Below are positions 56,114-64,000 of a stretch of 64,000 bases of DNA, piece by piece. Each line of letters begins with the position of its first letter. Position 1 is the first letter of the stretch. The notes under the pieces are model-generated. The model was not told where the DNA came from and did not search any database. It worked only from the letters and a program-made list of their open reading frames with translations. Position numbers and translations under genes: made by a program. The DNA comes from Agromyces sp. CF514 (GTDB lineage: Bacteria > Actinomycetota > Actinomycetes > Actinomycetales > Microbacteriaceae), in NCBI RefSeq assembly GCF_900113185.1, contig NZ_FOZD01000001.1, positions 1,612,001 through 1,676,000 on the forward strand, given 5' to 3'.

Positions 56114-57234
56114 GTCGTGGAACTGGTCTCGCAGGTCGCTCGACGAAGATCCGGCCGGTCGCGACCACAGCCGTGACTGCGGCCTGCGTGATCGCGCTGC
56201 TGGCCGGATGCGCGACGGCATCAGGGGGTGCGGCGCCCGCTCCCGTTCCGGAGACGCCCGCTCCTGCACGACCTCTCCAGATCATCGATTCGTCGTGCGA
56301 TCGGATCGTGGCCATCGAGTCCCTCGAGGCCGTGGTGGGCTCCGGACTCGTCTCAGGTGCGTATGCGCAGGCCGACCCGATCGCAACGGTGCAGATGCCC
56401 GCCGCGGTGGGGTCCGCCGGCGGATTCTCGTGCTCGTGGTCCGACGCGGCGACGGGGGCCGTGCGCGTCTCGCTCACGGTCGTTCCCGATGCGGTCGACG
56501 CCGACGAGCGCATCATCGCGGAGTTCGCCGCGCGGGAGGGGACGACTCCGGTGCCGTACGAGCGAACCCTGCACACCGGGTGCATCTCCGACCACTGCGA
56601 GGTCGAGGGGTTCATCGGTACGACCGCCGTGAACCTCTACATCTCCGACATGCCGTGGGCCGACTCCGGAAGCGTCGCGCAGCCGCAGTTGGTCGCGCTT
56701 CGCGACGAGATCTCGGACCACCTCGGCGCCGTTCCGCCGCTGGAACCGCTGCCCCCGCTTTCGGCGGAATGGGGGAACGGGCCCACAAGCTGCGACGAGA
56801 TGCTCGCGCCTGAAGCGCTCGCTGCGGCGCTCTCCGGCGACGCTGCCGCGTACGACGTCGGGTACGCCTTCGAGGACTCGAACGGGTGGGATGTCGCGCT
56901 GCTGACGGCCGGTGGCTTCAGCTGTCGGTATCGCGGCGAAGGCGGGTTCGGCGGTCGCATCACCGTGCTCCCGGACACCGCGGCTGCGCTCGCCACGATC
57001 CCCTCGAGCGCAGAGCTGACGACGATCGACGTGTCGGGTGCCGATGGCGCCGGACTCGTGAGCTGCTGGAGCAACGGCGAACCGTTCGAGGCCGGTACCG
57101 GCCTGTGCACGGTCCACGTGCCGATCCGCGGCGCCTGGGTGACCGTGCTCTCGTCGGCGACGGGCACGGCCGCGGAGCCCATCCGGGCAGAAGCCTCTGG
57201 CGTCGCCGCGGCGATCGTCACCGCACTCGGCTGA
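56110..57234 (+). CDS. Lipoprotein with internally duplicated domain, unknown function
   Basis: The 374-residue protein has a lipoprotein signal (lipobox ALLAGCAT, Cys34), a Pro/Ala spacer (~40-55) and two related domains, 62-205 and 227-374. Each begins with a Cys-Asp pair (SSCDRI; TSCDEM), has a GGFSC core (105 and 269) and a second Cys pair. The duplication suggests two similar ligand or protein surfaces outside the cell. No known family was recognised with confidence. The start codon overlaps the mini-ORF stop. It converges with the WXG100 gene. Confidence 0.75.
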   Translation: MSRGTGLAGRSTKIRPVATTAVTAACVIALLAGCATASGGAAPAPVPETPAPARPLQIIDSSCDRIVAIESLEAVVGSGLVSGAYAQADPIATVQMPAAVGSAGGFSCSWSDAATGAVRVSLTVVPDAVDADERIIAEFAAREGTTPVPYERTLHTGCISDHCEVEGFIGTTAVNLYISDMPWADSGSVAQPQLVALRDEISDHLGAVPPLEPLPPLSAEWGNGPTSCDEMLAPEALAAALSGDAAAYDVGYAFEDSNGWDVALLTAGGFSCRYRGEGGFGGRITVLPDTAAALATIPSSAELTTIDVSGADGAGLVSCWSNGEPFEAGTGLCTVHVPIRGAWVTVLSSATGTAAEPIRAEASGVAAAIVTALG

Positions 57235-57250
57235 ACCGCGAGCTCGCGGG

Positions 57251-57278
57251 CCGGTGGTCGGGTCGGTCCGACCACCGG
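57251..57278. terminator. Bidirectional terminator
   Basis: Perfect 11-bp stem ccggtggtcgg/ccgaccaccgg with a 6-base loop between the convergent lipoprotein and WXG100 genes. Confidence 0.75.
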
Positions 57279-57286
57279 TCGGGTGC

Positions 57287-57577
57287 TCAGCGCAGGAACA
57301 GGCGCGCGTTGGCCTGCTCGGCCTCGGCGTACTGTGTCGCGGCGATGCCGAGCGCCTGATTGAGGCCGTCGAGGCTCTGCTCGACCTGCAGCTGCGTGGC
57401 CCGCCAGTCGGACACGGCACCCTGGAACGCCGTGGCGGCCTGACCCGACCACGAGGACTGCAGGCCCGTGAGCTGGCCGAGCAACGACGCGACCTCGGAC
57501 TGGATTCGGCCGATGGTGCCCTGCACGGTCTGGGTCGCTGCGGACACTTGGGCGGCGTCGACGTGGTAGCTCGACAT
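57287..57577 (-). CDS. WXG100-family (ESAT-6-like) protein
   Basis: The 96-residue helical-hairpin protein has the WxG turn at residues 43-45 (SWSG) and flanking amphipathic helices, the form of type VII secretion substrates. No EccC-like ATPase, partner WXG100 gene or secretion motif YxxxD/E is adjacent; the C-terminus contains ATQYAEAEQANARLF, where Tyr-Ala-Glu-Ala-Glu fits YxxxE. The ATG has GAAGGGA upstream. It stands alone between a lipoprotein and a two-component operon. Confidence 0.88.
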   Translation of the reverse strand: MSSYHVDAAQVSAATQTVQGTIGRIQSEVASLLGQLTGLQSSWSGQAATAFQGAVSDWRATQLQVEQSLDGLNQALGIAATQYAEAEQANARLFLR

Positions 57578-57740
57578 TGGGGTCCCTTCGTTCAGTTGAT
57601 GCCGCCAAGGTACGGCGCCGCCGGTCGAAGCGGACCGGATCGAGAGCGGTTCGCTGCAGTGCCCAGGGCAGACCCGGTGGGGGAGGACGGGTGCTCGAGG
57701 CGATCCCCGGCGGCGGACTGATCGTCACGACGCGAAGGGA

Positions 57741-59528
57741 TCAGTCGGAGGACACCGGCTGAGGCGCGGCAGCGCTGCCGGCGAGCGGCAGGAGCACCCG
57801 GAAGGTCGCACCGCCGCCGGGCGTCTCGACCACGTCGACCGCACCGTTGTGGGCTGCCACGATCGACGACACGATCGCGAGGCCGAGGCCGGAGCCGCCG
57901 GTCTCGCGCGTGCGCGACGTGTCGGCGCGCCAGAAGCGCTGGAAGATCTTCTCGCGGATCTGGGGAGGGATGCCCTCGCCGTGATCGATGATCTCGATCA
58001 TCGCCCGCTCGGTCGCGGGATCCGCGCTGATCCGGATGTCGATGGGGCTCTCCTCTGCGGTGAACCGCATCGCGTTGCCCATGAGGTTCGTGATGACCTG
58101 CCTGATCTTGTTCTCCTCGGCGAGCACGACGGCCTGCGGTGCGCCGCTCGCCGTCTTCGTCGCCGTGGGGCGCGTCGCTCCTCGGGTCGCGGTCGCAGGG
58201 CGTTCGGTCGACTTCGTCGGGTCGACCTGCGCGGAGTTCGCACGACGATTCGAGGCCGGAGTGTCGGTCGTGCGCGGCCGCCGGTTGCGCAGTCGCGCGA
58301 GCGTCGCGCCTGCGAACGAGATGGCCCCGGTCGAGGGGCGGCCGCCGGGCGTTGCGTCGGCCAGCGTCGAATCGCCGTCGACCGGTGCGGGCGCGGCATC
58401 CGATGCGGTGAGGTCGTCGGGCGTCGTGACGGTGATGGTGCGGTTCGGGTGCGCGGCCATGGCGTCGAGCGCCGCATCGCGGGCGAGGGGCACGAGATCG
58501 ACCTCGGCCAGCTCGAGCGGCTTCGCCTCGTCGAGCCGGGCGAGCGCGAGGAGGTCCTCGACGAGGCCGCCCATGCGGATGGCCTCCTTCTCGATGCGCT
58601 CCATGGCCTGTGCGACGTCATCGGAGGTCTGCAGCGCGCCCATGCGGTACAGCTCGGCGTATCCGCGCACCGACACGAGCGGGGTGCGCAGCTCGTGCGA
58701 GGCGTCGCCCACGAAGCGACGCATCTGGTCGATCGTGCGCGCGCGGTCGCGGAACGCGCGATCGATGCGGTTGAGCATGGTGTTCAGCGAGCGGTTCAGG
58801 CGACCGACCTCGGTGTTCGGGGTCGCGCCGCCGAGCCGCTGGCTGAAGTCGCCGTCGGCGATCGCGGCGGCCGTGGCCTCGACCTCGCGGAGCGGCGTGA
58901 ACGTGGTCGTCACCAGCATGCGCGTGAGCAGGGCGCCGACGAGCACCACGCCGATGCCGAAGCCGAGGAAGATCGTGAGGTACACCGCGATGAGCGATTC
59001 CGTGTCCTTCGACGAGATCGCGATGATGATCGGCGCGTAGACGCCGTGCTGATCGGCGACCATCAGCGCCGTGACGGCCCGGAAGGTCTTGTTCCCGTCG
59101 GCGTCCTTCAGCTGGACCACCGTGTAGCTGCCGGAGCCCTGGGCGTTCATCGCGCTCACCTCGGCCTGGGTGAGCTTCTCGGGGATGCGCGGAAGGTCCT
59201 CGATCGGCCGGTCGTCCCAGTTGGTGCCGTCGAGCGTTCCCGTCGTCGCGTCGTAGACGGCGACGAAGACCTGGTCGTTCTCGGAGAACCGCGATTGCTT
59301 GTCGTCGGAACCGCTCGAGTCGGTGTCGTCGAGGAAGTACTTGTCGAGGCTGCCGCCCGCGATGCCGCCGAGCTTGGCCGACATCTGGTCTTCGACGTAC
59401 GAGCGCAGCATGGCCGCAGTGCCGATGCCGGAGACGAGGAGGCCGAGGGTCAGCATCAGCACCGTCACACCGGTGATCTTGGTGCGCAGCGAGATGCGGT
59501 TCCACCGCTCGGAGATCGTCTGATGCAT
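57741..59528 (-). CDS. HAMP sensor histidine kinase with an insertion in the ATPase domain
   Basis: The 595-residue membrane kinase (TrcS/TcrY-like) has TM1 (~18-41), an extracytoplasmic sensor (~42-175), TM2 (~178-201), HAMP (~202-255), phosphoacceptor His278 in VGDASHELRTPLVSVRGY, and an HATPase domain with NLMGNAMRFT, IIDHGEGIPPQIREKIFQRFWR and TGGSGLGLAIV. Residues ~374-466 are a Ser/Thr/Pro/Arg-rich stretch inserted between NRTITVTTPDDL and VVLAEENKIRQVITN, where relatives have only a short turn. It follows its response regulator gene by 31 bases. Confidence 0.92.
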   Translation of the reverse strand: MHQTISERWNRISLRTKITGVTVLMLTLGLLVSGIGTAAMLRSYVEDQMSAKLGGIAGGSLDKYFLDDTDSSGSDDKQSRFSENDQVFVAVYDATTGTLDGTNWDDRPIEDLPRIPEKLTQAEVSAMNAQGSGSYTVVQLKDADGNKTFRAVTALMVADQHGVYAPIIIAISSKDTESLIAVYLTIFLGFGIGVVLVGALLTRMLVTTTFTPLREVEATAAAIADGDFSQRLGGATPNTEVGRLNRSLNTMLNRIDRAFRDRARTIDQMRRFVGDASHELRTPLVSVRGYAELYRMGALQTSDDVAQAMERIEKEAIRMGGLVEDLLALARLDEAKPLELAEVDLVPLARDAALDAMAAHPNRTITVTTPDDLTASDAAPAPVDGDSTLADATPGGRPSTGAISFAGATLARLRNRRPRTTDTPASNRRANSAQVDPTKSTERPATATRGATRPTATKTASGAPQAVVLAEENKIRQVITNLMGNAMRFTAEESPIDIRISADPATERAMIEIIDHGEGIPPQIREKIFQRFWRADTSRTRETGGSGLGLAIVSSIVAAHNGAVDVVETPGGGATFRVLLPLAGSAAAPQPVSSD

Positions 59529-59559
59529 AGCGGGGCGAGTCTAGGCGGCCGACCCTGAG

Positions 59560-60258
59560 TCAGGGCTTGGAGACGGAGGACTTCAGCATGTACCCGAACC
59601 CGCGCTTCGTCTGGATCAGCGGCTCCGTGGAGTGCTGGTCGAGCTTCCTGCGCAGGTAGGAGATGTAGCTCTCGACGATGCCGGCGTCGCCGTTGAAGTC
59701 GTACTCCCACACGTGGTCGAGGATCTGCGCCTTCGAGAGCACCCGGTTGGGGTTCAGCATGAGGTAGCGCAACAGCTTGAACTCGGTGGGGGAGAGCTCG
59801 ACCGGAACGTCGCCGACGAGCACCTCGTGGGTGTCCTGGTCCATCACGAGTTCGCCCGTGCGGATCACGGCGTCTTCCTCGGCGTGCATGGTCCGGCGCA
59901 GGATCGCCTTGATGCGCGCGACGATCTCGTCGAGGCTGAAGGGCTTCGTGACGTAGTCGTCGCCGCCGACCGTGAGGCCGGTGATCTTGTCTTCGGTGTC
60001 GTCCTTGGCCGTGAGGAACAGGATCGGCGCCGTGTACCCGGCCGAACGGAGGCGCTTGGTGACGCCGAAGCCGTTCATGTCGGGCAGCATGACGTCGAGG
60101 ATGATCAGGTCGGGTTCCTCTTCGAGAACCGCCGAGATGGTCTGGGCGCCGTTGCCGACGGCGCGAACGGCGAATCCGGCGAAGCGCAGGCTCGTGGTGA
60201 GCAGGTCGCGGATGTTGGGCTCGTCATCGACGATGAGAATGCGTGGTCCATCGCTCAT
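59560..60258 (-). CDS. OmpR-family response regulator (TrcR/TcrA-like)
   Basis: The 232-residue regulator has a full receiver (VDDE, phosphorylation site Asp55 in IILDVMLPD, TAKD, VTKPFS) and a winged helix with SPTEFKLLRYLMLNPNRVLSKAQILDHVWEYDFNGDAGIVESYISYLRRKLD and RGFGYMLK. It partners the downstream kinase. ATG 60258 was chosen; in-frame ATGs at 60267-60273 add up to five residues. Its target genes are unknown. It is divergent from the FAD oxidoreductase gene. Confidence 0.93.
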   Translation of the reverse strand: MSDGPRILIVDDEPNIRDLLTTSLRFAGFAVRAVGNGAQTISAVLEEEPDLIILDVMLPDMNGFGVTKRLRSAGYTAPILFLTAKDDTEDKITGLTVGGDDYVTKPFSLDEIVARIKAILRRTMHAEEDAVIRTGELVMDQDTHEVLVGDVPVELSPTEFKLLRYLMLNPNRVLSKAQILDHVWEYDFNGDAGIVESYISYLRRKLDQHSTEPLIQTKRGFGYMLKSSVSKP

Positions 60259-60346
60259 GTTGACCATCATCTGCGCATGGGCTGGAACTTTCCTGAACAT
60301 TCTTCGAGGGTCGTGAAATCGGTTCGACGGATGGAACACTTGGCCT

Positions 60347-61633
60347 ATGGCGTCACATGAGCGGGTGGTCGTGGTCGGAGGCGGCCTGGCCGCGGCGAGC
60401 GCCGTGCAATCGGCGCGCGAGAGCGGGTTCGAGGGCGAGGTCGTCGTGATCGCTGAGGAGCCCCGCGTCCCCTACGAGCGCCCGCCGCTCTCGAAGGGCT
60501 ATCTGATCGGCACGGATGCCGCGAGCAGCCTCTCTCCGCACGACCTCCGCTGGTACCGGCGGCACGACGTCGACGTTCGGCGGGGCAGCCGCACGGTCGC
60601 CCTCGACCCTGCGGGGCACACGCTCGAAGTCGAGTCGCCCGAAGCGGGCCGTGCCACGCTCGAATTCGACCGGCTGCTGCTCGCGACCGGTGCGCGTGCC
60701 CGACGGTTCTCCGGCCCGGGCGCCGGCCTGCGCGGCGTGCACGCCCTGCGCACGCTTGCCGACTCCACTCGACTGCGCACCGCGCTGCGCGTCGGCGGTC
60801 GGCGGGTCGTGGTGGTCGGCGGCGGCTGGATCGGGCTCGAGGCCGCCGCGGCGGCGCGAGGCTACGGCAACGACGTCACGGTGCTGGTCCGCGGCGGCGA
60901 GCCCCTCGAGGCGGCGATCGGCATCGGTCTGGGCGCCATGTTCCGCGGGTTGCACGAGCAGCACGGGGTCGAGGTGCGGCGAGGCGTGTCCGTCACGGCG
61001 CTGCGGGGCCACCGCGGCCGCGTCGCGGCGGCCGTGCTCGGCACGGGCGAGGAGGTGCCTGCCGACGTCGTGCTGTTCGGCATCGGCGCCGTGCCGAACG
61101 TCGAGCTTGCGACATCCGCCGGACTCCGGGTCGACGACGGCATCACGACGGATGCATCGCTTCGCACCAGTGCCGAAGACGTGTTCGCCGCGGGCGACGT
61201 CGCATCGGTGTGGAACCCGCGGCTCGAGCGGCACCTGCGGGTCGAGCACTGGGCGAACGCCGGTGCGAGCGGAGCCGCCGCCGGGCGGGCGCTGGCCGGC
61301 GCCCCGGCCGCCTTCGACGAGGTGCCCTACTTCTTCACCGACCAGTACGACCTCGGCATGGAGTACTCGGGCTATGGCGGGCCGGCGGCCGACGCCGAGC
61401 TCGTCGTTCGCGGCGACGTTCCGCTCACCGCCGAATCGGCGCCGGACGCGAAGCGCGAGGGCATCGTCTTCTGGCTCGCCGCCGACGGGCGGGTAGTCGC
61501 CGGCATGAACGTGAACGTGTGGGACGTGAACCCGGTGATCCAACGCCTCATCCGCTCGGGCCGGGTCGTCTCCCGCGAGGAGCTCGCCGATCCCGCGGTG
61601 CCGCTCGATGCGCTCGCCGGAGACACGGCATGA
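60347..61633 (+). CDS. FAD-dependent NAD(P)H oxidoreductase, ferredoxin/rubredoxin-reductase type
   Basis: The 428-residue flavoprotein has an N-terminal FAD loop VVVVGGGLAAASAVQSARESG (7-27), the NAD(P)H loop VVVVGGGWIGLEAAAAARGYG (~147-167), the second FAD motif TSAEDVFAAGDVA (~275-287) and a C-terminal reductase domain (YFFTDQYDLGMEYSGYG). Electron partner unknown; no ferredoxin gene is adjacent. ATGA overlap with the folP2-like gene makes an operon of oxidoreductase, DHPS-like and RibD-like proteins. Confidence 0.9.
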   Translation: MASHERVVVVGGGLAAASAVQSARESGFEGEVVVIAEEPRVPYERPPLSKGYLIGTDAASSLSPHDLRWYRRHDVDVRRGSRTVALDPAGHTLEVESPEAGRATLEFDRLLLATGARARRFSGPGAGLRGVHALRTLADSTRLRTALRVGGRRVVVVGGGWIGLEAAAAARGYGNDVTVLVRGGEPLEAAIGIGLGAMFRGLHEQHGVEVRRGVSVTALRGHRGRVAAAVLGTGEEVPADVVLFGIGAVPNVELATSAGLRVDDGITTDASLRTSAEDVFAAGDVASVWNPRLERHLRVEHWANAGASGAAAGRALAGAPAAFDEVPYFFTDQYDLGMEYSGYGGPAADAELVVRGDVPLTAESAPDAKREGIVFWLAADGRVVAGMNVNVWDVNPVIQRLIRSGRVVSREELADPAVPLDALAGDTA

Positions 61634-62514
61634 GCGCGGCGACGCCGGCCGTCGGCGGCACGGTGCGCACGATCGGCCCGCGCACCTTCGACTTCGCGCG
61701 CCAGGTCGCGGTCATGGCGATCGTGAACCGCACGCCCGACTCGTTCTACGACCGGGGCCGGACCGATGCGCTCGACGCGGCCGTCGAGGCCGGGCTCCGG
61801 GCGATCGACGAGGGCGCCGACTGGATCGACATCGGAGGGGCGAAGTTCGCGCCGGGACCGGCGGTGCCCGTGGCCGAGGAGGTCGACCGCGTGGTGCCCG
61901 TCGTCGCCGCGCTCGCCGATGCGGGCGCAGTGATCTCGGTCGACACGTTCCACGCAGAGGTCGCCCGCGAGGCGATCGCGGCCGGCGCGCACGTGATCAA
62001 CGACACCACGGGGCTCAGCGATCCGAGCATGGCCTCGGTGCTCGTCGACACGGGCGCGTCGATCGTCATCACGCACAGCCTGGCGGCGCCGCGCACGCCG
62101 CTTCCGTCGCCGCGGTACGCCGACGTGGTCGCCGACGTGGTCGACTTCCTCAGGTCGCGGGTCGCCCGAGCCGAGGCGGGCGGCGTGGCATCCGATCGCA
62201 TCATCGTCGACCCCGGTCACGACCTGAACAAGCACACGCTCGACTCGCTCGAGCTCACGCGCAGGCTCGACGAGGTCGTCGCGCTCGGATACCCGACGCT
62301 CGTCGCGCTCTCGAACAAGGACTTCGTCGGCGAGAGCCTCGGCCGTCCGCGCTCCGAACGCGTCGAGGGGTCGATCGCGGCCGCCGTCTACAGCGTGATG
62401 CGCGGCGCTCGGATCGTGCGTGTGCACAACGTGCGAGAGACCGTCGATGCGATGCGCATGATCGAAGCCATCGAGGGATGGCGCGAACCCGTGTTCCTGG
62501 AGCACAACCAGTGA
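61630..62514 (+). CDS. folP2: Dihydropteroate synthase-like protein (FolP2 type)
   Basis: The 294-residue TIM-barrel protein resembles dihydropteroate synthase: VMAIVNRTPDSFYDRG (29-44), DWIDIGGAKFAPGP, VISVDTFHAEVAREAI, HVINDTTGLSD, and IIVDPGHDLNKHTLDSLELTRRL. The first motif reads NRTPDSF where active FolP1 has NVTPDSF; this matches mycobacterial FolP2 (Rv1207), which lacks normal synthase activity. Its role may therefore not be in folate synthesis. Start and stop overlap both neighbours (ATGA and GTGA). Confidence 0.85.
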   Translation: MSAATPAVGGTVRTIGPRTFDFARQVAVMAIVNRTPDSFYDRGRTDALDAAVEAGLRAIDEGADWIDIGGAKFAPGPAVPVAEEVDRVVPVVAALADAGAVISVDTFHAEVAREAIAAGAHVINDTTGLSDPSMASVLVDTGASIVITHSLAAPRTPLPSPRYADVVADVVDFLRSRVARAEAGGVASDRIIVDPGHDLNKHTLDSLELTRRLDEVVALGYPTLVALSNKDFVGESLGRPRSERVEGSIAAAVYSVMRGARIVRVHNVRETVDAMRMIEAIEGWREPVFLEHNQ

Positions 62515-63230
62515 ACGGCGGCCCGGCGATCGATCGTGAGACGCTGCTCACCGCATACGGGCTGCGCGATCGCGGGGTGCCGCGCATCCGCATGAACTTC
62601 GTCGCGAGCATCGACGGCGCCGTCACGCTCGACGGTCGCAGCGGCGGCCTCGGCGACGCGAGCGACCGACTCGCCATGCAGGCCATGCGCACGGTCGCCG
62701 ACCTCGTACTGGTGGGGGCCGGCACGGTGCGCGCCGAGGGGTACGGCGGACTCGCGGTCGACGAGGCGGATGCCGCGTGGCGGCGTGCGCGGGGCCTCGA
62801 CGGCCAGCCCCGCATCGCCGTGGTCTCGTCGCGGCTCGACCTCGACCCGCGGCATCCGTTCTTCTCGAAGGCGGTGCGACGACCGATCGTGGTGACGACC
62901 GCGACGTCGCCCGAGCATCGGCGTTCGGCGCTCGCCGAGATAGCCGACGTGCTCGTGTGCGGTGAAGACGAGGTCGACCTCGCGCTGGCGCAGGCCTCGC
63001 TCGCCGCGGCGGGCCTGACGCAGGTGCTCTGCGAGGGCGGTCCCCACCTGTTCGGCGCACTGCTCGACGCGGAACTCGTCGACGAGGTGTGCCTCTCGCT
63101 CAGCCCGACCCTGGTCGGCGGCGCGGCCGGGCGGATCGCACAGGGCGCCGGCGAGCGGGCGCGACCGATGCGGCTCGCGCACGCCCTGCCGGCGGGCGAC
63201 CTGCTGCTGCTGCGCTACTCGCGCGACTGA
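62511..63230 (+). CDS. RibD C-terminal-like pyrimidine/dihydrofolate reductase-family protein
   Basis: The 239-residue protein is a RibD_C/DHFR-fold reductase: RIRMNFVASIDGAVTLDGRSGGLG (~23-46), DLVLVGAGTVRAEGYGG (~66-82), RIAVVSSRLDLDP, and the NADPH-binding CEGGPHLFGALLDAELVDEVCLSLSPTLVGG (~171-201). Actinobacterial members include proteins able to reduce flavin or folate precursors. GTG 62511 overlaps the folP2-like stop. Coupling with a DHPS-like protein and a flavoprotein suggests a shared pterin or flavin pathway. Confidence 0.85.
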   Translation: MNGGPAIDRETLLTAYGLRDRGVPRIRMNFVASIDGAVTLDGRSGGLGDASDRLAMQAMRTVADLVLVGAGTVRAEGYGGLAVDEADAAWRRARGLDGQPRIAVVSSRLDLDPRHPFFSKAVRRPIVVTTATSPEHRRSALAEIADVLVCGEDEVDLALAQASLAAAGLTQVLCEGGPHLFGALLDAELVDEVCLSLSPTLVGGAAGRIAQGAGERARPMRLAHALPAGDLLLLRYSRD

Positions 63231-63259
63231 GGCGGAGCCCCGGGCGGGGTTGCGCCGGG

Positions 63260-64000
63260 TCAGGCCGCTTCGAGCGCGTGGGCGTCGAGGATGGTGTAGC
63301 TGTACCCCTGCTCGGCGAGGAACCGCTGACGGTTCTGCGCGAAGTCCTGGTCGACGGTGTCGCGCGCGACGAGCGTGTAGAAGTTGGCGGTGAGGCCGGA
63401 CTCCTTCGGGCGCAGGAGGCGGCCGAGGCGCTGCGCCTCCTCCTGACGCGAGCCGTACGAGCCGGAGACCTGGATCGCCACGGTCGCCTCGGGCAGGTCG
63501 ACCGAGAAGTTCGCGACCTTCGACACGACGAGCACGGGCGTGCGGCCGTCGCGGAACTCCTGGAAGAGGCGTTCGCGCTCGTCGACCGGCGTGGCGCCCG
63601 TGAGCTGGGGGGCGCCGAGCGTCTCGGCGAGCTCGTCGATCTGGTCGAGGTACTGGCCGATCACGAGGATGCGCTCGCCGCGGTGCTTGGCGACGAGTTC
63701 CTTCACGACGTCGAGCTTCGCCGGCGCGGTCGCGGCGAGGCGGTAGCGTTCGTCGTCGGCTGATGCCGCGTAGGCGAGCCGCTCGGACTGCGGCAGGTCG
63801 ATGCGCACCTCGTAGCAGGCGGCGGGGGAGATGAAGCCCTGGGCCTCGATCTCCTTCCAGGGGGCGTCGAACCGCTTGGGGCCGATGAGGCTGAAAACGT
63901 CGCCTTCCCGGCCGTCTTCGCGCACGAGCGTCGCGGTGAGGCCGAGGCGGCGGCGGGCCTGCAGCTCGGCGGTGAGCTTGAACACGGGCGCGGGCAGCAG
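63260..64000 (-). CDS. DNA repair helicase XPB-like, C-terminal part (5' end beyond window)
   Basis: The visible 246 codons are the second half of an actinobacterial XPB/ERCC3 helicase (superfamily 2). LLPAPVFKLTAELQARRRLGLTATLVREDGREGDVFSLIGPKR includes motif III (LGLTATLVREDG); ILVIGQYLDQIDELAE is motif IV; VLVVSKVANFSVDLPEA motif V, and GSYGSRQEEAQRLGRLLRP motif VI. The DEAH box and N-terminus lie outside. It converges with the RibD-like gene, 29 bases apart. Confidence 0.95.
   Translation of the reverse strand: MLPAPVFKLTAELQARRRLGLTATLVREDGREGDVFSLIGPKRFDAPWKEIEAQGFISPAACYEVRIDLPQSERLAYAASADDERYRLAATAPAKLDVVKELVAKHRGERILVIGQYLDQIDELAETLGAPQLTGATPVDERERLFQEFRDGRTPVLVVSKVANFSVDLPEATVAIQVSGSYGSRQEEAQRLGRLLRPKESGLTANFYTLVARDTVDQDFAQNRQRFLAEQGYSYTILDAHALEAA

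Overview
The window is one contiguous chromosomal segment of a high-GC Gram-positive actinobacterium. Strong G/C bias at third codon positions, many GTG starts, start codons sitting directly behind a TAnnnT -10 box, and blocks whose gene order matches mycobacteria (lpqE-carD-ispDF-cysS-rlmB; gpm-senX3-regX3; ppk-mutT1; DUF3263-virR then groEL) support this. Dense GGCATCCG/CGGATGCC octamers and the gene complement suggest Microbacteriaceae, perhaps near Agromyces; this placement is an inference. I see no prophage, insertion sequence, CRISPR array or rRNA operon.

Layout. 1-3.4 kb: the end of a nonulosonic (sialic-type) acid locus, with a CMP-sialate synthetase/HAD fusion, a short NeuB and a DUF6716 putative glycosyltransferase. 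3.4-6.3 kb: gamma-carbonic anhydrase-like protein, APC permease, YbaK-type editing protein and a GNAT. 6.4-10.7 kb: galactose cluster galT-galK diverging from deoR-galM, with a twin operator between. 10.7-17.7 kb: MarP-like protease, LLM oxidoreductase, tRNA-Lys, a transglutaminase-like protein, a MerR regulator and an aminodeoxychorismate lyase-like enzyme. 17.8-25 kb: a chitin block with a large LuxR regulator and two secreted GH18 chitinases that share an upstream palindrome.

25-41 kb is dominated by phosphate: pstSCAB, mutT1-ppk1 and phoU diverging from senX3-regX3, with 11-bp GTTCAnn direct repeats (PHO boxes) at pstS, ppk1 and between phoU and senX3. Interleaved are a GlnR-type regulator, a 38-aa membrane microprotein, a nitrobindin-like protein, YgfZ, a methyltransferase and gpmA. 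40.4-45.5 kb: LpqE-like lipoprotein, carD, fused ispDF, cysS and rlmB. 45.5-54 kb: DUF4032, an MsmK-type sugar ABC ATPase, a membrane DsbA-like protein, tRNA-Thr, a YdcZ-type transporter, nitroreductase-msrB, DUF3263-VirR-like, a cold-shock protein and a DUF3048 lipoprotein.

54-64 kb: groEL under two CIRCE elements, a lipoprotein with internal duplication behind a leaderless mini-ORF, an orphan WXG100 protein, a two-component pair whose kinase carries a long insertion in its ATPase domain, an FAD oxidoreductase-folP2-RibD-like operon, and the 3' part of an XPB helicase gene running off the end.

Most operons use ATGA, GTGA or TGATG start/stop overlaps. The most promising unexplained signals are the shared palindrome upstream of the two chitinases beside the LuxR gene, the lineage octamer at about ten times its expected frequency, the leaderless mini-ORF, tandem copies of the galK 3' end, and a 358-base structured gap next to tRNA-Lys.
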